Positions 60,015 through 64,000 of a stretch of 64,000 nucleotides of DNA are shown piece by piece. The position numbers and the translations under genes were made by a program. How positions within the stretch are numbered: position 1 is the first letter of the stretch; each line of letters starts with the position of its first letter. Origin of the DNA: WTFV01 sp965203525 (lineage in GTDB: Bacteria; Acidobacteriota; Vicinamibacteria; Vicinamibacterales; UBA8438); NCBI GenBank assembly GCA_965203525.1, contig OZ241898.1:2232001-2296000 (forward strand), read 5' to 3'. The notes below the pieces were generated by a model. That model worked only from the letters and a program-made list of their open reading frames with translations. It ran no database searches and was not told where the DNA came from.

Positions 60015-61787
60015 CTACGGCAGCGCGAAGACGAACAGGTTGTTGCCGCGGCTCGGCCGCAGCTCCGGGGTCAGGCGCATGTTGTCCTGCGAGCTGAGCG
60101 ACGAGCCGGTGCTCGCGACGACGTACTGCACGCCGTCCACCGCGTAGGTGATGGGGAAGCCGGTGACCATCGAGCCGAGGTTGATCTCCCACAGCACGTC
60201 GCCGGTCTCCTGGTCGAGGGCGCGGAAGCGGCCGTTGCCGTCGCCGCCGAACACCAGGCCCCCGCCGGTGGCGACGAGCGAGGTGGTGCCGGCGCGCTGC
60301 TCGTGGACCCACACGATCTCGCCGGTCTCGACCGAGATCGCCTGCACCGTCCCCACCTGCTCGGTGCCGGGCGCGATCTGGTCGCGCTTGGCGATGGCGT
60401 AGAGCCGGCCGCCGCGGGCGCGGCTCGCCAGCATGCGGGCGCAGGTGTTCCGCAGCGGGAAGTACATCAGTCCGGTCAGCGGACTGTAGGCGCCCGCCTC
60501 CCAGTCCTTGCCGCCGGTCACGTAGGCGGGGCAGATCAGGTTCTCCTGCCCTTCGCGGGTGAACACCAGTTCCGCGTTCTCGGTCACCGCCCCGGTCGCG
60601 CCGTCAATGCCGCTCACCACGTTCTGCGCCACCGTGGTCGACGCCCAGAGGAACTCCCCCGTCTCGCGGTCGAGCGTGTAGACGATGCCGGTCTTGCCGG
60701 GGATCCCGGTCACCACCCGCCGCCGCTCGCCCGGATGCAGGCGCGGGTTGATCCAGGCGACGTGGTCGGGATCCGGACGCACCGCGGTGTCGATCAGCAG
60801 GCGCTCGAACGGGTGATCGAGGTCCCAGTGATCGTTCAGGTGCTGGTAGTGCCAGACGATCTCGCCCGTGTCCGCGTCGAGGGCCAGCGTCGAGTTGTGG
60901 TACAGGTGCGTGTTCTCGATGCCCCCGAGGAAGAACTTCGGCGCCGGCGAGGTGACCGAGGTCCCGACGTAGACGAGGTTCAGCTCCGGGTCGAAGGCGG
61001 GCACCATCCAGGCGCCGACGTGGCCGCGCTCCTCGAACGGCACGCTCCCCCACGTCTCGTCCCCCGGCTCCCCCGGACCCGGAATCAGCCGCCGCCGCCA
61101 CAGCTCCTCGCCGGTCCGCGCGTCGTGGGCGACGATCACGCAGGCGAGCGGCCCGCCGCGCGGGTCGCAGCTCCGCCCGGAGACGACCTTCCCGCCGGCG
61201 ATGATCGGGCCGGACGTCTGGTTCGCCGGATGGACCCGGTAGTCGAGGATCCGCGTCTCCCAGACCAGCTCGCCGGTCGTCGCGTCGAGCGCGAACACGT
61301 AGTCGTCGCCGCTCGTGTCGATGATCAGGTTCTCGTAGATGGCGAGGTTCCGGTTGGTGTCGATCAGGCTGGCGATCATGTAGTCGCCGAGGTCGTCCGG
61401 CCGGTCGCGGCGGTACTCCCAGAGGAGGTCGCCGGTGACCGCGTCGAGAGCCTGGATGACGTCGCGGGGGTTCGGCATGTACAGGACGCCGTCGTGCGCG
61501 AGCGGCGTGCCCTGCTGCAGTCCGGGCGCCAGCGCCCGCGACCAGACCATGCGGATCGCGCCGACGTTCTCGCGCGTGATCTGGTCGAGCGGGCTGTAGC
61601 CCCAACTGTCGAGCGTCCGCCGCCACATCAGCCAGTCCTCGGGCGGCGGGTCCTGGAGCATCGCGTCGGTGACCGGCACGAACTCCTCCCCCGTCTGCGC
61701 GGCGGCCGGAACCGCCCCCGCCGCGGACAGGAACAACGCCGCCGCGAGCGCCGCCGCCGGCCGTGCCGATGCAATGCGTCTGCTCAT
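60015..61787 (-). CDS. Periplasmic PQQ-dependent dehydrogenase (quinoprotein), paralogue C
   Basis: This 590-aa protein is a paralogue of the gene at 33967 along the whole length, with the same blade motifs: 'DWLMWRRTLDSWGYSPLDQI', 'ALDAVTGDLLWEYRRDRPDD', 'TLALDADTGEIVWHYQHLND' with 'HWDLDHPFER', 'GIPGKTGIVYTLDRETGEFL' and 'DVLWEINLGSMVTGFPITYA'. The signal peptide 'AAALAAALFLSAAGAVPAAA' ends at AAQ. CCGGGGAGA precedes the ATG. Differences from the paralogue cluster in loops ('GRSCDPRGGPLACVIVAHDA'), so substrate range may differ. No cytochrome is fused or adjacent. The pair, about 26 kb apart on opposite strands, suggests older duplication and specialisation. Confidence 0.9.
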   Translation of the reverse strand: MSRRIASARPAAALAAALFLSAAGAVPAAAQTGEEFVPVTDAMLQDPPPEDWLMWRRTLDSWGYSPLDQITRENVGAIRMVWSRALAPGLQQGTPLAHDGVLYMPNPRDVIQALDAVTGDLLWEYRRDRPDDLGDYMIASLIDTNRNLAIYENLIIDTSGDDYVFALDATTGELVWETRILDYRVHPANQTSGPIIAGGKVVSGRSCDPRGGPLACVIVAHDARTGEELWRRRLIPGPGEPGDETWGSVPFEERGHVGAWMVPAFDPELNLVYVGTSVTSPAPKFFLGGIENTHLYHNSTLALDADTGEIVWHYQHLNDHWDLDHPFERLLIDTAVRPDPDHVAWINPRLHPGERRRVVTGIPGKTGIVYTLDRETGEFLWASTTVAQNVVSGIDGATGAVTENAELVFTREGQENLICPAYVTGGKDWEAGAYSPLTGLMYFPLRNTCARMLASRARGGRLYAIAKRDQIAPGTEQVGTVQAISVETGEIVWVHEQRAGTTSLVATGGGLVFGGDGNGRFRALDQETGDVLWEINLGSMVTGFPITYAVDGVQYVVASTGSSLSSQDNMRLTPELRPSRGNNLFVFALP

Positions 61788-62046
61788 CGTCGTCTCCCCG
61801 GAAGCGCGCCGCCCGCCGCGGCGCTACGCCGCCCGCCACCCCGCGGCGCGGCCTTCCCGTTCCGCCGCCACCGCCATGCCGCGTCCCGCGCGCGCCATGC
61901 CCCATCATAGCCAATCGGCGGCAGTGCGGCGGCGCGCGGCGCATCGGCCCGCCGGCGAATCCGGGCGTCCGCCGTGCGGAGGACGAGCCGTCCGGGGTCG
62001 CAGGCGCGCGCCGGCCGGCGCCGCATCGCGTCCGCGACGGCGCGGT

Positions 62047-62264
62047 TCAGCGCCCGGCGTCGCCGTAGCGCCGCCGCATCCGGTCGCGGATCCGGGCCGC
62101 CTGACCCGCGGCCCCGCGGTGAACCAGAGGTGCTCCGGCCGCGACAGAATGCCGTCGACGACCTGCCGGACCGCCTCCGCCGCCCCGCCGCGGCCGGTCC
62201 CGGCGGCATGCTCGACGATCTCCTGCGCCCGCGGGATCGGTCCGCGGCACGAAGCCGCCGACAC
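62047..62264 (-). pseudogene. Possible small frameshifted gene
   Basis: On the minus strand, 'RAQEIVEHAAGTGRGGAAEA' and 'VRQVVDGILSRPEHLWFTAG' (from an ATG at 62264) have normal protein composition. A one-base frame change near 62115 would continue it into 'GQAARIRDRMRRRYGDAGR' and a stop at 62047. Together they would give a plausible helical protein of about 70 residues. I do not recognise it. It could also be chance in GC-rich DNA. The rest of 61788-62046 shows no gene. Confidence 0.3.
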
Positions 62265-62274
62265 GCCATGATGC

Positions 62275-62280
62275 TATAGT
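62275..62280 (+). promoter_or_regulatory. -10 element (TATAGT) before glnK
   Basis: TATAGT lies 73 bp before the glnK start in 'gatgctatagtgggcc'. No clear -35 box and no convincing sigma-54 (-24/-12) pair is seen, so nitrogen control through sigma-54 is not supported by the sequence. Confidence 0.45.
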
Positions 62281-62352
62281 GGGCCGCGCCCGCCGGCGCA
62301 CGGGACGGCCCGTGCCGGCCGTCTCGGGATGCCTTGAGGAAGGAGTCCGGGA

Positions 62353-62691
62353 ATGAAGCTCGTCACCGCGATCATCAGGCCGCATGCAGTCGACGACGTG
62401 CGGGACACGTTGTCCCGTCTCGGCGTGGCGGGGCTGACCGCAACCGAGGTGAAGGGGTTCGGGCGCCAGAAGGGGCATACGGAGATGTACCGCGGGGCGG
62501 AGTACTCCATCGACTTCGTCCCGAAAGCGAAGCTCGAGGTGGTCGTTGACGACGAGCGGCTCGACGCGGTGGTCGAGGCCGTGAAGTCGGCGGCCCGCAG
62601 CGGCCAGATCGGCGACGGCAAGGTCTTCGTGAGCGACGTCGAGCAGGCGGTTCGCATCCGGACCGGCGAAACGGACTCCGAAGCGCTCTGA
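62353..62691 (+). CDS. glnK: PII nitrogen regulatory protein GlnK/GlnB
   Basis: This 112-aa protein is the normal PII length. It begins 'MKLVTAIIRPHAVDDVRDTL' and has the T-loop 'YRGAEYSIDFVPK' with the uridylylation site Tyr51, and the ATP/2-oxoglutarate loop residues in 'GQIGDGKVFVSDVEQAVRIR'. PII trimers sense ATP/ADP and 2-oxoglutarate; GlnK blocks the ammonium channel AmtB by inserting its T-loop when nitrogen is plentiful. AAGGAG precedes the ATG. The ammonium transporter follows 89 bp downstream, the classic glnK-amtB pair, so GlnK rather than GlnB is the better name. Confidence 0.92.
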   Translation: MKLVTAIIRPHAVDDVRDTLSRLGVAGLTATEVKGFGRQKGHTEMYRGAEYSIDFVPKAKLEVVVDDERLDAVVEAVKSAARSGQIGDGKVFVSDVEQAVRIRTGETDSEAL

Positions 62692-62780
62692 CGCCGTTCC
62701 CGCCGCTCCGGCCTCCGTTCCGGCACGCGGCCGCACGGGCCGCGCCGTCCGAGTTTTCCGGCGCCCGAAGGAGCAGACCG

Positions 62781-64000
62781 ATGCCCTGCCTGCCGAGAAT
62801 CGCTGTCGCCGCCGCCGCACTCCGCCGGGCCTGGTCGCGGAACGCCGAGGCCCGCTCGCCGGGAATTGCCGCCGCCGCCGTGCTCCGCCGGGCCTGGTCG
62901 CGGAACACCGAGACCTGCCTGCCGAGAATCGCTGTCGCCGCCGTGCTCCGCCGGGCCTGGTCGCGGAACACCGAGACCTGCCTGCCGAGAATCGCTGTCG
63001 CCGCCGCCGCACTCCGCCGGGCTTGGCCGCGGAACGCCGAGACCCGCTCGCCGAGAATCGCTGTCGCCGCCGCCGCCTTCGTCGTGCTGGCCCCGCGCCT
63101 CGCGCACGCGCAGGACGGCGCGCTGGATTCGGGCGACACCGCGTGGATGCTCACGGCGAGCGTGCTCGTGCTGTTCATGACCATTCCCGGCCTGTCGCTG
63201 TTCTACGCGGGTCTGGTGCGCGCCCGGAACGTGCTTTCCGTGATGATGCAGTGCTTCGCGATCACCTGCATGGTCACGATCCTCTGGACCGTCTACGCCT
63301 ACGGGCTGGCGTTCGGCGACGGCGGCGGCCTGAACGCCTTCGTCGGGGGCGGCAAGTTCTTCCTCTCGGGAGTCGGCGTCGAAACCGTCTCCGGATCGAT
63401 CCCGGAGTCGGTGTTCCAGATGTTCCAGTTGACCTTCGCCATCATCACGCCGGCGCTGATCGTCGGCGCGTTCGCGGAGCGCATGAAGTTCTCCGCGATG
63501 ATGGTCTTCATGGCCCTCTGGCTGACGGTGGTCTACGCGCCCGTCGCCCACTGGGTGTGGGGCGGCGGCTGGCTCGGCGACCTGGGCGTGCTGGACTTCG
63601 CCGGCGGCACCGTCGTCCACGTCAACGCCGGGGTCGCCGCCCTGGTGCTGTGCCTCGTCATCGGCCGGCGCCGGGGCCATCCGGGCACCCCGATGCCCCC
63701 GAACAGCCTGGTGCTGACCGTGGTGGGCGCCTCGATGCTCTGGGTCGGGTGGTTCGGGTTCAACGCCGGCAGCGAGCTGGCCGCCGACGGGGTCGCCGGC
63801 ATGGCGATGGCGGTCACCCACATCGCGACGGCCACGGCGGGCTTCACCTGGATGATGGTGGAGTGGGTGAACCACGGCAAGCCGAGCGTCCTCGGGATCG
63901 CGACCGGCGCGGTCGGCGGACTCGTGGCGATCACGCCCGCCTCCGGGACGGTCGGCCCGATCGGCGCGCTCGCCATCGGCGCCGCCGCCGGCGTCTGCTG
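62781..64000 (+). CDS. amtB: Ammonium transporter AmtB (3' end outside window) with N-terminal tandem repeats
   Basis: The gene runs off the window; about 406 codons are visible. The ATG at 62781 has AAGGAG nine bases upstream. Before the signal peptide ('IAVAAAAFVVLAPRLAHAQ') it has four full in-frame copies of a 21-22-residue unit like 'LPRIAVAAAALRRAWSRNAE', and the signal itself looks like the fifth, part copy. The mature Amt is normal: 'TAWMLTASVLVLFMTIPGLS', 'LFYAGLVRARNVLSVMMQCF' with the Phe-gate region, 'FAERMKFSAMMVFMALWLTV', 'YAPVAHWVWGGGWL', the family signature 'DFAGGTVVHVNAGVAALVL' with the pore His, and 'WVGWFGFNAGSE'. It carries ammonium across the inner membrane and is regulated by GlnK next door. 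Confidence 0.9.
   Translation, partial: MPCLPRIAVAAAALRRAWSRNAEARSPGIAAAAVLRRAWSRNTETCLPRIAVAAVLRRAWSRNTETCLPRIAVAAAALRRAWPRNAETRSPRIAVAAAAFVVLAPRLAHAQDGALDSGDTAWMLTASVLVLFMTIPGLSLFYAGLVRARNVLSVMMQCFAITCMVTILWTVYAYGLAFGDGGGLNAFVGGGKFFLSGVGVETVSGSIPESVFQMFQLTFAIITPALIVGAFAERMKFSAMMVFMALWLTVVYAPVAHWVWGGGWLGDLGVLDFAGGTVVHVNAGVAALVLCLVIGRRRGHPGTPMPPNSLVLTVVGASMLWVGWFGFNAGSELAADGVAGMAMAVTHIATATAGFTWMMVEWVNHGKPSVLGIATGAVGGLVAITPASGTVGPIGALAIGAAAGVC
62787..63075 (+). repeat. In-frame 63-66-bp minisatellite in the amtB leader
   Basis: Units of 66, 63, 63 and 66 bp start at 62787, 62853, 62916 and 62979, with a fifth part unit from 63045. All keep the reading frame. Each unit carries 'ctccgccgggc.tgg.cgcgg' and 'ccgagaatcgctgtcgccgc' or a close variant. 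Odd and even units differ in a pattern (TGCCTG against CGCTCG) that suggests more than one round of expansion. Confidence 0.9.

Noticed and set aside
62352..62353. Sigma-54 promoter before glnK
   Set aside because: No TGGCAC-N5-TTGC-type pair could be found in the 150 bp upstream; only a TATAGT-like -10 was seen.
62787..63075. Possible CRISPR or regulatory repeat array upstream of the ammonium transporter
   Set aside because: The units are contiguous, 63-66 bp long, in frame and translated in the transporter's leader; there are no spacers.
1..64000. tRNA, rRNA or riboswitch genes
   Set aside because: No cloverleaf with a recognisable T-loop, rRNA core sequence or known riboswitch consensus was noticed by eye; a tRNAscan-SE/Infernal run would be decisive.

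Overview
The window is uniformly GC-rich bacterial chromosome. Three PQQ-dependent dehydrogenases, a sorbosone-dehydrogenase-like enzyme, an orphan MacB-type permease of the acidobacterial kind, many exported beta-propeller or hydrolase-type enzymes and almost no phage or housekeeping genes suggest an Acidobacteriota genome, perhaps Vicinamibacteria. That is inference from gene content; no rRNA or marker gene is present.

Layout. 1-3.4 kb: a duplicated lipoprotein gene with a truncated transposase. 3.5-9.5 kb: three complete tandem copies, and the tail of a fourth, of an AAA-ATPase/PD-(D/E)XK protein. 9.7-14.5 kb: duplicated Uma2-family nuclease genes; one is split by an IS21-type element whose exact ends and 5-bp target duplication can be read. 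14.7-25.6 kb: a tightly coupled three-gene minus-strand operon, the main candidate for an undescribed defence system: a NERD + pseudokinase + kinase + P-loop ATPase fusion, a 606-aa partner, and a 1663-aa protein with a PD-(D/E)XK motif and a HerA-like ATPase. Order and architecture recall DptF-DptG-DptH (DndFGH) of phosphorothioate restriction, but with a kinase/NERD front end and no dnd modification genes in view.

25.8-35.7 kb: exported catabolic enzymes (Tat flavoprotein, GH43-like propeller, two-domain CMD protein, PQQ dehydrogenase) with an orphan RHH antitoxin and an atypical HepT-like protein. 36-39.9 kb: a low-GC, purine-rich segment with an unrecognised 562-aa gene, bracketed by two convergent related membrane/coiled-coil genes that form an imperfect inverted repeat. 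40-48 kb: a second PQQ dehydrogenase, the permease, and a large adenine methyltransferase/putative nuclease. 48.2-50.5 kb: phage-tail-like remnants in a dispersed repeat field. 50.5-62 kb: a DUF4268-type protein, a sugar dehydrogenase/MBL operon, a D-aminoacylase-like amidohydrolase, an AlbA_2 protein, an M20 amidase and a third PQQ dehydrogenase. 62.3-64 kb: glnK-amt, running off the window.

A second theme is pervasive short tandem duplication. Gene ends, promoters and in-frame coding segments are duplicated with periods of about 45-80 bp at a dozen or more places, including the start of the ammonium transporter and the inside of the methyltransferase. Larger versions of the same process would explain the ATPase array, the Uma2 copies and the lipoprotein pair. 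All function calls rest on motif reading by eye; no database search was run.
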